Assembly: GCF_000820225.1 (NCBI RefSeq)
Contig: NZ_CDDK01000031.1
Location: 71,032-135,031 of the forward strand
Length of the DNA stretch: 64,000 bases
Reading direction: 5' to 3'
From: Aeromonas veronii bv. veronii
GTDB lineage: Bacteria > Pseudomonadota > Gammaproteobacteria > Enterobacterales > Aeromonadaceae
Under the pieces are notes generated by a model that saw only the letters and a program-made list of their open reading frames with translations, searched no databases and had not been told where the DNA came from. Below, piece after piece: positions 8,210 through 19,848 of this stretch. Position 1 is the first letter of the stretch. The number at the start of each line of letters is the position of its first letter. The position numbers and the translations under genes were made by a program.

Positions 8210-8653
8210 GAATTTTCCCCGTTAAAAGGCCAGGCATTTGCCTCTGGCTCACCCTTGTTGGGCCCCCCTCCCGGCATCTCGTCCTGGACGCAAATAAATT
8301 CAGCCGAGGCTTGACAAGCCTGGGCTGAAGATAGGAAGGGAACAGCTTATACACAGCTTAATAACACAACATATAGGGATTAAAAACGAATGCGTCCCTA
8401 TATGTGGTGTCTATTAGGCACCAAAGCGCAGCCTCATTTCTTGATCCAGAACAGGTTTTTCAGCGAGCGGGACAGTTCACGACCAACCAAAAATAGCCCC
8501 ATTCAAATCCAATCTCAAGCAGGGTGCGGGCTGGCGTCCGATCTATCAACCCGAAAAAAATCGCCCCCCGCAGCACCGGTTTCGAGATGACAGCGCCAAC
8601 CAAAACCGCCCATACTGAACAAGAACTCTCTCCCCCTCGACAAGGGACAACCC
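8210..8653. other. nrdD upstream region
   Basis: This gene-free divergent region lies between nrdD and a binding-protein gene. It contains the NrdR boxes and otherwise nothing recognised. No FNR palindrome (TTGAT-N4-ATCAA) was found by eye, although one would be expected for an anaerobic enzyme. Confidence 0.6.
8364..8410 (-). promoter_or_regulatory. pair of NrdR boxes
   Basis: Two 16-bp sites start 31 bp apart (three helical turns): ACACAACATATAGGGA at 8364-8379 and TCCCTATATGTGGTGT at 8395-8410. They match the NrdR consensus ACACwATATATwGwGT at 13 and 12 of 16 positions. They are also reverse complements of each other at 15 of 16. Paired boxes at this spacing are the normal NrdR arrangement for repressing ribonucleotide reductase genes. 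Confidence 0.85.
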
Positions 8654-9628
8654 ATGCGCACCTCCCTGCTGTTGCTACTGCTATCCACCCTCTCACTGCC
8701 GCTCTGGGCCGCAAACATTCTGGTGATCAGCAGCTACCATCCCGAATACCTGTGGGACCAAAGCTACAACAAAGGGCTGCTCGATGGCTTGCAGGGGGAG
8801 CACAAGATCACTCACTTCTATATGGACACCAAACGCCATCCACGGGAGAAGTTCGACGAAATAGCCCAGCAAGCCATCGCCTTTTATCTGAAGAGCAAAC
8901 CGGATCTGGTGGTACTGGGGGATGACAACGCCATCAACTATCTGGCCAACGAGATCGCCTCGCTGGGCACTCCAGTGGTATTTCTTGGCATGAACGAGAA
9001 CCCGCGCCTCAAAGGCTTTGTCGGCCACCCCAAGATCACCGGCGTGCTGGAGCGCCCCCTGCTCAAACGCAACATCAGCGAAATAAGCCAGATGATGGGA
9101 GGGCTCGACAAGGCACTGGTGCTGTTTGATTCCAGCAATGTGGCCCTCACCGCCATCGAGGATGAATTCAAGACCCAGACCGAGCTGCGGGTCGGCCAGA
9201 CCCGGATCAACAGCCAGCTGATGGGGGATTACAGCCTATGGCAGGAGGCGGTGCTCAACGCCAAGAAGAACGGCTATCAGGCGATCTTCCTCGGCCTCTA
9301 CCACACGCTGGTCGATGACAATGGCAAGCATGTGAGCGAAAAGACGGTGCTGGAGTGGACCAGCGCCAACACGCCGGTGCCGCTCTTCTGTTTCTGGGAA
9401 TTTACCGTCGGCAAGGGGATGGCCATCGGCGGGCTGGTGCTGGACGGCCACGATCAGGGGATACAGGCAGCCAGCCTCACCAATACCATTCTGGCGGGCA
9501 CCCTGCCCCGTACCATCTCCCCGCGCGCGGCCTTGCGCGGCGAATATGTCTTCAGCAAGAGCGAGCTGGCCCGCTGGCAGCTCACCGTGCCCGACAAATG
9601 GCGTCACAAGATCCTCTGGCGTGAGTGA
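8654..9628 (+). CDS. periplasmic ABC-type substrate-binding protein, orphan
   Basis: This 324-residue exported protein has a signal peptide at residues 1-18 (cleavage after LWA) and then a two-lobe type I periplasmic-binding fold. It begins NILVISSYHPEYLWDQSYNKG and continues with PDLVVLGDDNAINYLANE and GTPVVFLGMNENPR. This resembles the COG2984-type binding proteins also found fused to sensor kinases. No transporter or kinase gene lies beside it. It may report a ligand to a remote system. It converges with the ligA/SWIM block, and a terminator separates the two. Confidence 0.7.
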   Translation: MRTSLLLLLLSTLSLPLWAANILVISSYHPEYLWDQSYNKGLLDGLQGEHKITHFYMDTKRHPREKFDEIAQQAIAFYLKSKPDLVVLGDDNAINYLANEIASLGTPVVFLGMNENPRLKGFVGHPKITGVLERPLLKRNISEISQMMGGLDKALVLFDSSNVALTAIEDEFKTQTELRVGQTRINSQLMGDYSLWQEAVLNAKKNGYQAIFLGLYHTLVDDNGKHVSEKTVLEWTSANTPVPLFCFWEFTVGKGMAIGGLVLDGHDQGIQAASLTNTILAGTLPRTISPRAALRGEYVFSKSELARWQLTVPDKWRHKILWRE

Positions 9629-9644
9629 GAACCTAAACATCCAG

Positions 9645-9674
9645 AAAAAAGAACCCGGCACTAAGGCCGGGTTC
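9645..9674 (-). terminator. terminator of the ligA-SWIM transcript
   Basis: The stem GAACCCGGC / GCCGGGTTC (9651-9659 with 9666-9674) has A6 on its left, which becomes a U run on minus-strand RNA. Nothing similar follows on the plus strand. Confidence 0.8.
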
Positions 9675-9691
9675 ATAGACATGGATAATGT

Positions 9692-12434
<2,743 letters not shown>

Positions 12435-12455
12435 TCACTCGACCCGCATGGCGTA

Positions 12456-13625
12456 TTAGTCGCGACTGGCCTCGTAGGCAGCCAGCTCGTGACGGTAACG
12501 GGCAATGGTCTCATCGCTCAGCGGGCTGCGATCCATATCGGTCAGCATGGCATCGAGATCGCTGGCCAGCTGATCGGCAGCCTGCAGCATGTCCTCGAAG
12601 GCAAACGCGGCATTGCTGCGCAGCGGCAGTTGCATGAACAGGGAGACACCCGGCGTGGTGAACTGCTCCATCCTGTACGGGTTGAAGGTACCCGGCTTGA
12701 CCATGTTGATCATGGAGAAGAGCACTTCACCCTTGCCGTTGGGATCTTCGTGACGGTGGAAAATATCCATCTCGCCAAACTTGAAGCCCAGCGCCATCAG
12801 GGATGAGAGCAGGGTCGCACCTTGCAAGTCGTGACCCGGACGGCCCATCAGGTTGATGACATAGACATCCTGCCAGATCTTCTCGACCGGCTGGGGCGCC
12901 ATGCGCGGCTCTTCAACCACAGGTACAGGTGCCACATAGGCAGGCTCTTCATACACAGGCTCGGGAGCCACATGACGGGGCTGCGGCTGATAATCCGGCT
13001 CGGGAGTACGCACCGGTTCGGCACGAACGGTGTCAGCGGTACGGACTGTCTCTGCACGGGCACCAAAAGTCGGGGCGGTCGCGTAGGCGGGCTCGACCAG
13101 CGGCTCGTCGTCCAGCGACTGCATCATGGGCTCGCGCTGGGGACGGGAACGGTAGACTGGGGTACGACGATTGACCTGAGCAGGTTTGCGCACCGGCGCG
13201 GCGGGCGCCTCGTCGATCTCCTCGGGCAGCGGTTCGTCGAACGCTTCCTCCTCTTCATAGACAGGAGGCGGCGGAACCGGGCGGGCAGCAGGCTTGCGCA
13301 CTACGGGCGGCGGCAGATCGTCCTCGTCATCTTCATCATCAAAGGCGGGGACGGCAGGGCGACGACCGAGTTCCGGCTGGCGGCTCTCTTCACTGCGCAG
13401 CTTGGGCTCGGCACGACGGCCACCACTGACCACGCGTACCTGGCCGATGCCATCGCTGTCGAAGGCGTCGTTATCACGATCCCGCGACTTGGAGTCCATC
13501 CGTCCAATCGGTTTCTCTTTGATCGGTGCCTGACGATTCTTTTTGTTGCTCCACAACCCGTGAATGAGCAATGCCGCAATAGCAATACCGCCCAGGGCAA
13601 CCAAGATGTAACGCAATTCCTGCAT
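12456..13625 (-). CDS. zipA: cell division protein ZipA
   Basis: This 389-residue bitopic membrane protein tethers FtsZ to the membrane during septation. An N-terminal anchor (residues 4-25, LRYILVALGGIAIAALLIHG) comes first, then a short basic patch. A long proline-, glutamate- and valine-rich unstructured linker runs to about residue 245. The C-terminal FtsZ-binding domain is about 250-389 (QDVYVINLMGRPGHDLQGA...FGEMDIFHRHEDPNGKGE...). It begins 15 bp after the smc stop, indicating an smc-zipA operon, the arrangement seen in Pseudomonas and relatives. Confidence 0.96.
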   Translation of the reverse strand: MQELRYILVALGGIAIAALLIHGLWSNKKNRQAPIKEKPIGRMDSKSRDRDNDAFDSDGIGQVRVVSGGRRAEPKLRSEESRQPELGRRPAVPAFDDEDDEDDLPPPVVRKPAARPVPPPPVYEEEEAFDEPLPEEIDEAPAAPVRKPAQVNRRTPVYRSRPQREPMMQSLDDEPLVEPAYATAPTFGARAETVRTADTVRAEPVRTPEPDYQPQPRHVAPEPVYEEPAYVAPVPVVEEPRMAPQPVEKIWQDVYVINLMGRPGHDLQGATLLSSLMALGFKFGEMDIFHRHEDPNGKGEVLFSMINMVKPGTFNPYRMEQFTTPGVSLFMQLPLRSNAAFAFEDMLQAADQLASDLDAMLTDMDRSPLSDETIARYRHELAAYEASRD

Positions 13626-13640
13626 TAGCTGCTTCTCTTT

Positions 13641-16600
13641 CTAGTTTTGCTCAGCCAAAGCGACGGCTTCACCGATATCGACCGACACAATGCGAGAAAC
13701 CCCGGGCTCTTGCATCGTGACGCCAACCAGCTGCTCAGCCATCTCCATGGAGACCTTATTATGACTGATGTAAACGAACTGTACTGTGCTCGACATCTCT
13801 TTGACAAGAGAACAGAAGCGACCGACGTTCACTTCATCGAGCGGTGCATCCACCTCATCCAGCAGACAAAAAGGTGCTGGGTTGAGTCTGAAGATGGCAA
13901 AAACCAGCGCAAGCGCGGTTAACGCCTTCTCCCCCCCGGAAAGCAGGGCAATGGTAGCATTCTTCTTACCCGGAGGTCTCGCCATGATGCTCACTCCGGC
14001 CTCCAAAAGATCATCGGAGGTAAGCTCAAGCCAGGCACTGCCCCCACCGAACACTTTTGGAAACAGGGATTTTAAATCTTCGTTGACCTTATCGAAAGTG
14101 TCCCGGAACCGTATTTGTGTCTCTTTATCAATTCTTTTAATGGCTTGGCTCAAGGTTTCCAGCGCTTGCTCGAGATCCTGGCACTGATTTTCAAGATAGG
14201 TTGCCCGGTTTTTCGCCTCTTCGTACTCCTCCAGCGCCGCCAGGTTGATGGCGCCGAGCGCCTCCACTTGCCCCTCCAGGGTCTGGATCTCCTGCCGCAA
14301 CTTGCTGCGATCAGCGGCGATCAACACTGCCTGATCGAGATCTACCAGTCGAACCCCCAACTCTTCGAACTGCTCGTGCAGCCCCTGTCGACGGGTGAGG
14401 TTGCGTTCGCGCTCAAGGCGCAGGGTTGCCAGCTTCTCCTGCAACGTCACCAGCTGCTTGTGATCGGCACTTCTGGCCTGCTCCAGCTCACCGAGCTGGC
14501 GCTCCAGCTCCGCAAGCCGTTGATGGCAGGCGAGCTGCTGCGCCTCCAGATTACGCTGCTCGGCCAGCAGGGGCGCCAGATCCGGCACTGCCTCGCTATC
14601 CGGCCCTTTCAGCCCGGCCAGCTCCAGCCCGAGCCTCGCCAACTCCTCTTCGCCCAGGGTAATGAGTTGGCGCAGATTGCCCAACTCCAGTTGCAAACGC
14701 TGGCAGGCCGCTTGTTGCTGCTCGCGGCGCACACGGGCCTCGTCGACCGCCCGCTCGCAGCGGGTCAGCAGCTCCTGAGCAACCTGTAACCCTTGTGTCA
14801 GCGGCTCCCCCTGTTCCTGCAACTCGGCAAGGCGCGCCTCATCAAGTTCCAGTTGTTCACGGGCGCTGGCCAGTCGCGCTGCCTCTTCGGCCTGCTCCTG
14901 ATCGAGCCGGCTCAGCTCTTCGCCAAGCTGACCGAGCCGCTGCAACCGCTCCTGCCGCTGACCCTGTTGCAGGCTCCAGGCTTCGCGCAGTTGTTGCCAT
15001 TTCAGCTCTTGCTCGCGCAAGGTTCGCTGCGACAACTCCTGCGCACTGGCAAGCTGGGCACGCCGGGCATCGGCTGAGACAAGTTGCTCGCTCAGCTGTG
15101 CCAGCCCCGCGGCAACCTTATCCTGCTCGGTATGCAACCGCTCACGCTCACCGAGCAGCGCCATGGTGCCGAGCGCCACGCCCTGCCCCAGATCTGCCCA
15201 GTTTGGCCCCAGCCAGTCGCCAGCAGGAGTCAGTACCGACTCACCGGCCGCAAGGCTTGGCTGGCGGGCCAATGCGGCCTCCCGGCTCTCCACCAGCCAG
15301 ATGGCGTTGAGGAAGGCAGGAATATGCTCACCACCCAGTTGCGCCGCCAGCGTACCGGCAACCGCCGGTTGCGCCGGGCCAATCCAGAGCCCCTCTTGCG
15401 CCAGATTGCACTCGTCCGCCGGCGTTGCGGTGAGCCAGCGACCCAGCACTTTATCGAGCGCCTGTGCCCATTCGGGGGCAACCTGCAACCGGTCGGCCAG
15501 AGTCGCCCCCTCCATCTGTTCGCCGAGGATCTGATCCAGGGTCGCCAGCCGCGCCTCCAGCTCCCGTTGCAGGCTCAACTGCTGGCCATGCTGCTGCTTG
15601 AGTTGTTCATGGGTGTCGACCGCCTGCGCCAGCTGCTCGGTCAGCTCGCCATTGGCCGCCCGCGTCAGCTCCAGCTCACCACTCAGGGCATCGAGGGCCG
15701 GTTGCAGATCGTCGGCCTCTGTACCGAGGGGGCCAGCGCGTTCATCTTCCAGCTTGAGGCGGGCCAGTCGGGTCTTGGCTTGCAGCTCCTGCAGGCCACC
15801 CAACCGGGTGCGAGTCTGGTTGAGCTGGCCCTGCAACCCGGCCAACTGTTGCTGCCACTGCTGCTGGCGCAGGCGGGCCTGCTCCAGCTGCTCGCTGGCG
15901 TGCTGGCGGGCCTCCTGCTGCTCGGTAAGCAACTGCTCACACTGCTCCAGCCGGGCGCTCTCCTGCTCGGCGCGCAATACCCCTTCGGTCAGTTGATCCT
16001 GCTGGCTGGCAAGCTGCGCCTTGCGGGTAGCAATCCGCTCGCCCAGCGCCTCTGCACGGGCCTGCCAGTCGCGCCCCAGTTCACTCTGGTGCAGTTGCTG
16101 TTGCTCGAGACGGGCGATGGCCTGCCCGCCGAGAAAAATCTGTTGCTGACGGCTCGCCTGCTCGGCTTGCGCCTCTTGTCTGGCGACCGACAGGGTGACG
16201 TGGCGCCCCTCATCCGCGGTGCGCTTGGCATCGAGCGCAGCCAGCGCCTGCTCGGCCTGCGCCAGTTCAGTTTTGGCCTCGCCAAGGCGCGTCTCCAGCG
16301 CCCACAACTCGGAGCCAATCAGCTCGGCGCGAGCGGCGCGCGAACGACTCTTGAGCTGTTTGTAGCGCTCGGCCGTTTCGGCCTGGGCTTTGAGGTGGTC
16401 AAGGCGCGAACCCAGCTCGCCGCGAATATCGCCGAGGCGCTCCAGGTTCTCCTGAGTGTGGCGAATGCGCTGCTCAGTCTCGCGGCGCCGCTCCTTGTAG
16501 CGGGAAACCCCGGCGGCCTCTTCCATAAAGAGCTTGAGATCGGCCGGACGCGACTCCACCAGTCGGCTGACAGTGCCCTGCTCGATGATGGCGTAGCTGC

Positions 16601-17015
16601 GGGGGCCAAGACCGGTGCCGAGGAAGAGGTCGGTCACATCCTTGCGGCGGCACTTCTGGCCGTTGATCTGATAGTGGTTGGAGCCGTCGCGCAGCACTTC
16701 GCGGCGCACCGAAATCTCGGTAAAGCGGCCGAACTCGCCGGGCACCCGGTTATGGGGATTGTCGAACACCAGCTCGACCGAGGCGCGCCCGTGCGCACTG
16801 CGGTTGATTGAGCCGTTGAAGATGACATCGGTCATGTTCTCGCCGCGAAGATGGCGGGCGGAGCTCTCCCCCAGCACCCAGCGCACCGCGTCGATGACGT
16901 TGGATTTGCCACAGCCATTGGGGCCCACCACGGCGGTCATGTCTGCCGACAGTTCGATGCGGGTCGGCTCGACGAACGACTTGAAGCCGGCGAGTTTGAT
17001 CAGTTTCAGACGCAT
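13641..17015 (-). CDS. smc: chromosome segregation ATPase SMC
   Basis: This 1124-residue condensin subunit has Walker A GPNGCGKSNV at about residues 32-41. A long glutamine- and leucine-rich coiled coil follows, with a hinge at about 500-640 (GEQMEGATLADRLQV... through ...GDWLGPNWADLGQG), then a returning coil. The C-terminal head carries signature LSGGEKALTALAL and Walker B FCLLDEVDAPLDE. It organises newly replicated DNA with ScpA and ScpB (not in this window). The coiled-coil segments produce very long open frames on the other strand, which are shadows. Its promoter should lie in the 213-bp divergent region shared with cysZ. Confidence 0.97.
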   Translation of the reverse strand: MRLKLIKLAGFKSFVEPTRIELSADMTAVVGPNGCGKSNVIDAVRWVLGESSARHLRGENMTDVIFNGSINRSAHGRASVELVFDNPHNRVPGEFGRFTEISVRREVLRDGSNHYQINGQKCRRKDVTDLFLGTGLGPRSYAIIEQGTVSRLVESRPADLKLFMEEAAGVSRYKERRRETEQRIRHTQENLERLGDIRGELGSRLDHLKAQAETAERYKQLKSRSRAARAELIGSELWALETRLGEAKTELAQAEQALAALDAKRTADEGRHVTLSVARQEAQAEQASRQQQIFLGGQAIARLEQQQLHQSELGRDWQARAEALGERIATRKAQLASQQDQLTEGVLRAEQESARLEQCEQLLTEQQEARQHASEQLEQARLRQQQWQQQLAGLQGQLNQTRTRLGGLQELQAKTRLARLKLEDERAGPLGTEADDLQPALDALSGELELTRAANGELTEQLAQAVDTHEQLKQQHGQQLSLQRELEARLATLDQILGEQMEGATLADRLQVAPEWAQALDKVLGRWLTATPADECNLAQEGLWIGPAQPAVAGTLAAQLGGEHIPAFLNAIWLVESREAALARQPSLAAGESVLTPAGDWLGPNWADLGQGVALGTMALLGERERLHTEQDKVAAGLAQLSEQLVSADARRAQLASAQELSQRTLREQELKWQQLREAWSLQQGQRQERLQRLGQLGEELSRLDQEQAEEAARLASAREQLELDEARLAELQEQGEPLTQGLQVAQELLTRCERAVDEARVRREQQQAACQRLQLELGNLRQLITLGEEELARLGLELAGLKGPDSEAVPDLAPLLAEQRNLEAQQLACHQRLAELERQLGELEQARSADHKQLVTLQEKLATLRLERERNLTRRQGLHEQFEELGVRLVDLDQAVLIAADRSKLRQEIQTLEGQVEALGAINLAALEEYEEAKNRATYLENQCQDLEQALETLSQAIKRIDKETQIRFRDTFDKVNEDLKSLFPKVFGGGSAWLELTSDDLLEAGVSIMARPPGKKNATIALLSGGEKALTALALVFAIFRLNPAPFCLLDEVDAPLDEVNVGRFCSLVKEMSSTVQFVYISHNKVSMEMAEQLVGVTMQEPGVSRIVSVDIGEAVALAEQN

Positions 17016-17059
17016 GGCGACCTGTATCAGTGGCTAAATAAAGAGGATGCGGGCAGGTG

Positions 17060-17201
17060 ACTTTACCAAATCCAGACCCGGCTTTGTTTGTAATATGCAG
17101 GCATCATCCCCATTCATGCCCGATTTTTGGTCGCCGCGGCACGAAATAAGGAATAGTCGGCGACTTTACCAAATCAAAGGCTTGTTTGTAATATGCTGGC
17201 A
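17060..17201 (+). repeat. imperfect direct repeat with promoter elements, cysZ upstream
   Basis: The block GACTTTACCAAATC...GTTTGTAATATGC.GGCA occurs at 17060-17104 and again at 17162-17201. The second copy carries TTTACC (17165-17170) and TAATAT (17189-17194) with 18-bp spacing, a good promoter for cysZ. In the first copy the same hexamers are 23 bp apart and probably inactive. It looks like a duplicated promoter of which one copy has drifted. Confidence 0.65.
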
Positions 17202-17228
17202 GTTCTCCCATGCATAGATGGAGCTCAC

Positions 17229-17993
17229 ATGAGCCAATCACCCCATATGGTCAAAGATTCAATCAGCGGTGCAGATTATTTTCTGCGCGGTTTTTCCCTC
17301 ATTCGCCAACCGGGCATCCGCACCTTTGTGCTGATCCCCCTGCTGGTCAACTTCGTGCTGTTTGCCGGGGCCTTCTATGCCCTGCTGCTGCAACTGGACG
17401 GCCTGTTCGCCTGGCTCCACCAGCAGATCCCCGCCTGGCTCGACTGGCTGGACTACCTGCTGTGGCCCATCGCCCTCATCACCATACTGGTGGTCTTCTC
17501 CTTTATCTTCAGCTCGGTTGCCAACTGGGTAGCCGCCCCCTTCAACGGCCTGCTGGCGGAGAAGGTGGAGCAGATCCTCACCGGCCAGCCCGCCAATGAC
17601 AGCGGCATGCTGGATATCGTCAAGGATGTGCCACGCACCTTCGGCCGCGAATGGACCAAGCTGAAGTATTACCTGCCCAAGGCCATCGGCTGCCTGATCC
17701 TGTTTCTGATCCCTGTGGTGGGCCAGACCCTGGCGCCGGTGCTCTGGTTCCTGTTCAGCGCCTGGATGATGGCGATCCAGTATGTGGATTATCCGTTCGA
17801 CAACCACAAGATCGACTTCATCACCATGCGCGACGCCTTGAAGCAGCGCCGCGGCAAGTGCCTCAGCTTCGGCGCTTTGGTGACCCTATTCTCCGCCATT
17901 CCGGTGGTAAACCTCTTCGTGATGCCGGTTGCCATCTGTGGCGCCACCGCTATGTGGGTCGATCACTACCGGCAGGAGCAGTTGGGGCGCTAA
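17229..17993 (+). CDS. cysZ: sulfate transporter CysZ
   Basis: This 254-residue inner-membrane protein mediates sulfate uptake for cysteine synthesis. Hydrophobic segments are near residues 35-60 ([20 protein letters not shown]), 80-105, 155-185 and 215-240. The N-terminal [18 protein letters not shown] and the middle [11 protein letters not shown] segment are typical of the family. The ATG at 17229 follows GATGGAG at good spacing and is preferred to an upstream in-frame ATG. It is monocistronic, divergent from smc, and ends at a strong terminator. Confidence 0.92.
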   Translation: MSQSPHMVKDSISGADYFLRGFSLIRQPGIRTFVLIPLLVNFVLFAGAFYALLLQLDGLFAWLHQQIPAWLDWLDYLLWPIALITILVVFSFIFSSVANWVAAPFNGLLAEKVEQILTGQPANDSGMLDIVKDVPRTFGREWTKLKYYLPKAIGCLILFLIPVVGQTLAPVLWFLFSAWMMAIQYVDYPFDNHKIDFITMRDALKQRRGKCLSFGALVTLFSAIPVVNLFVMPVAICGATAMWVDHYRQEQLGR

Positions 17994-18011
17994 CCCTTGA
18001 ACATTGATTAG

Positions 18012-18039
18012 AAAAAGGCACCCGAAACGGTGCCTTTTT
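18012..18039. terminator. terminator after cysZ
   Basis: The stem AAAAAGGCACC / GGTGCCTTTTT (18012-18022 with 18029-18039) with a 6-nt loop is symmetrical enough to work in both directions. Confidence 0.85.
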
Positions 18040-18139
18040 CGTATTTAGCATGAATTAAATTAATGCATGCATTCGATAGCTTGTCCCATATGACACGAGT
18101 TGGTAGGATTCTGGCCTTTCTCGTTCCCTGGGATATCTC

Positions 18140-18754
18140 ATGTTACATGCACTCTTCTTGGTGGGCCTGGTGGCCGAAGGGATGACCGGCGCGCTGGCCG
18201 CGGGTCGGCGACGGATGGATCTGTTTGGTGTGGTGATCATCGCCTCGGCGACGGCCATCGGTGGTGGCACCATCCGCGATGTGCTGCTCGGCCACTATCC
18301 GCTGCTCTGGATTGAACATCCGGAATATGTGCTGCTGGTTGCCGCAGCCGCGATGGCGGGTGTGGTCTCCGCCCCCCTGATGCGCTATCTCGGCAAGCTG
18401 TTCATGGCCCTTGATGCCCTGGGACTGGTGGTCTTCTCCATCTTCGGTGCGGCCCGGGCGCTGGATATGGGCCACGGCGCCGGTATTGCCTGCATCATGG
18501 CGGTGGTGACCGGGGTCTTTGGCGGTGTGCTGAGGGATCTGCTCTGCCAGCGGATTCCACTGGTATTTCGTCGCGAGCTCTATGCAGCCATTTCGCTGAT
18601 CACCGCAGCCCTCTACTGTCTGGCGCTGGATCAGGGCTTGCCGACCAACTGGGCCGCGTTCGGTTCCATCGGGATCGGCTTTGTACTGCGGCTGCTGGCG
18701 GTACGTTTCAAGTGGGGACTCCCCACCTTCAACTACCAGTACGCGACCCACTGA
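18140..18754 (+). CDS. TRIC-type cation channel family protein (UPF0126)
   Basis: This 204-residue inner-membrane protein has seven hydrophobic helices in two similar three-helix repeats. Glycine motifs sit in equivalent places of each repeat ([12 protein letters not shown] near residue 35 and [10 protein letters not shown] near 125). This is the bacterial TRIC/YicG layout, a trimeric channel probably conducting potassium. It stands alone between two terminators. The physiological role in bacteria is not settled. Confidence 0.85.
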   Translation: MLHALFLVGLVAEGMTGALAAGRRRMDLFGVVIIASATAIGGGTIRDVLLGHYPLLWIEHPEYVLLVAAAAMAGVVSAPLMRYLGKLFMALDALGLVVFSIFGAARALDMGHGAGIACIMAVVTGVFGGVLRDLLCQRIPLVFRRELYAAISLITAALYCLALDQGLPTNWAAFGSIGIGFVLRLLAVRFKWGLPTFNYQYATH

Positions 18755-18795
18755 GTACGCCAGCTTCTGGCGAGGCGGGTTGGATTGCGAGCAAC

Positions 18796-18822
18796 AAAAA
18801 AGCGCCCGAGCGGCGCTTTTTT
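18796..18822. terminator. bidirectional terminator
   Basis: The stem AGCGCC / GGCGCT (18801-18806 with 18812-18817) is flanked by A5 and T6. It serves the converging channel and lipoprotein genes. Confidence 0.82.
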
Positions 18823-18839
18823 CATGGACGGTCTGCGAC

Positions 18840-19091
18840 TCAGTTAATCCCTTCCGAGCTGAAGAAGGTCGCCTTGTCGGCGATAAAGCGGATCTTGATG
18901 TTCTTCCCTTCCCCACCCCAGAGGCAGCTGGTGGTGCCCAGCGCATCGTCACAGCGCTCCGCCTTGCCCAGAATGGTGCTGGCCTCGGCGTAACTCATCC
19001 CCATCTTCAACTGGTCGTAATTTTCACGGTTGAGCTTGCTGCAACCGGTCAACAACAGGGCGATCAGGCCGCCAATCACTATCTTTTTCAT
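18840..19091 (-). CDS. small DUF3862-like lipoprotein
   Basis: This 83-residue lipoprotein has lipobox LLTGC (Cys about 16). The mature part reads NYDQLKMGMSYAEASTILGKAERCD...CLWGGEGKNIKIRFIADKA. That 'x-L..GMsy.e....lG' opening is shared by the SmpA/OmlA-like and DUF3862 beta-folds. Two cysteines (in ERCDD and SCLW) may pair. The ATG at 19091 follows GAGAGGAGATAGCGA, so the longer upstream frame is rejected. Role unknown; it probably lies at the inner face of the outer membrane. Confidence 0.75.
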   Translation of the reverse strand: MKKIVIGGLIALLLTGCSKLNRENYDQLKMGMSYAEASTILGKAERCDDALGTTSCLWGGEGKNIKIRFIADKATFFSSEGIN

Positions 19092-19138
19092 CGCTATCTC
19101 CTCTCTGGTGGAAAGAGCTTGGCAGCTTGCCAACCCCT

Positions 19139-19699
19139 TTACCAGCTGCGCACCGGGCCAGTATCGAGGTGAACGAAGTTGTCACGGGGATAGTAACCAA
19201 CCCCACCCACCTTGAGCTGGAGCGCCGCCTTGCGCAGATGGGCTAGCTGTACGCCGGGGATCCGCACATCCACCGCCTGCCCCAGGGTGTGGTAGCTGTG
19301 CTTGGCCACGCCGCGGCTCTTGTGGCGCTTCTGACGATTGGTCGCCGGGGCGCGATAGCCGGAGATCAGCTGGATTTCGCTGCGCCGACCCAGCTTGTGC
19401 TGCAACAGAAACAGTTGATCAAAAAGCTTCTTGTCGATGTTGAACACTTCATTGCGCCGGTAATCACGGAAGATGTGGTTGAGCTCGGCCAACCCGTCGC
19501 TCAGATAGTGGCCATTTTCCCAATAGCTGGCGCGCACCCGCTCGCCGGTATTGAGATTGAAGAAACTGAGTTCACGCCCGGTGGTACTGCGGCTGGCCAG
19601 TGCAGGGAAGGAGATCAGCGAGCTGCCCAGCAGGCAACCGGCTCCCAGCAACAGGCGACGTCGACTTATCTCTTGTTCCAGCATAAGGGGTTCGTCCAT
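19139..19699 (-). CDS. ycbK: murein endopeptidase YcbK/MepK (M15 family)
   Basis: This 186-residue exported peptidase has a twin-arginine signal (ISRRRLLLGAGCLLGSS) and a DUF882/M15 domain. The zinc-ligand region shows SRGVAKHSYHTLGQAVDVRI, with the second histidine in FVHLDTGPVRSW. In E. coli MepK cuts 3-3 crosslinks. That pairs with the L,D-transpeptidase just upstream, which makes them, and the order ldtD-ycbK is conserved with E. coli. Two in-frame ATGs (19699 and 19684) are possible; neither has a clear ribosome binding site, and the shorter one still keeps the whole Tat signal. Confidence 0.9.
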   Translation of the reverse strand: MDEPLMLEQEISRRRLLLGAGCLLGSSLISFPALASRSTTGRELSFFNLNTGERVRASYWENGHYLSDGLAELNHIFRDYRRNEVFNIDKKLFDQLFLLQHKLGRRSEIQLISGYRAPATNRQKRHKSRGVAKHSYHTLGQAVDVRIPGVQLAHLRKAALQLKVGGVGYYPRDNFVHLDTGPVRSW

Positions 19700-19806
19700 C
19701 GCAGATTCAAGCGAAAATAGTTGAATAAGATCACTGACTGAATGTGATACAGGCGCTTGAAACTACCCTCCGGCAGGGGGAACTGTCAAACCACAATCGC
19801 CCATAG

Positions 19807-19832
19807 AAAAGCCCGGCACAGGCCGGGCTTTT
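19807..19832. terminator. terminator between ldtD and ycbK
   Basis: The stem AAAAGCCCGGC / GCCGGGCTTTT (19807-19817 with 19822-19832) with a 4-nt loop ends the ldtD transcript. ycbK must then start from the 107 bp between them. Confidence 0.85.
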
Positions 19833-19848
19833 CACTCTGTGGCAGGGA

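Noticed and set aside
6086-8314. 742-codon open frame on the plus strand
   Set aside because: It is the exact antisense of nrdD and its composition follows from the codon bias of that gene; no domain is recognisable.
8460-8714. 84-codon minus-strand frame upstream of nrdD
   Set aside because: It overlaps the start of the binding-protein gene and shows no coding character.
15084-16811. 575-codon open frame antisense to smc
   Set aside because: The repetitive Leu/Gln coiled-coil codons of smc create it; the translation is low-complexity with no start signal.
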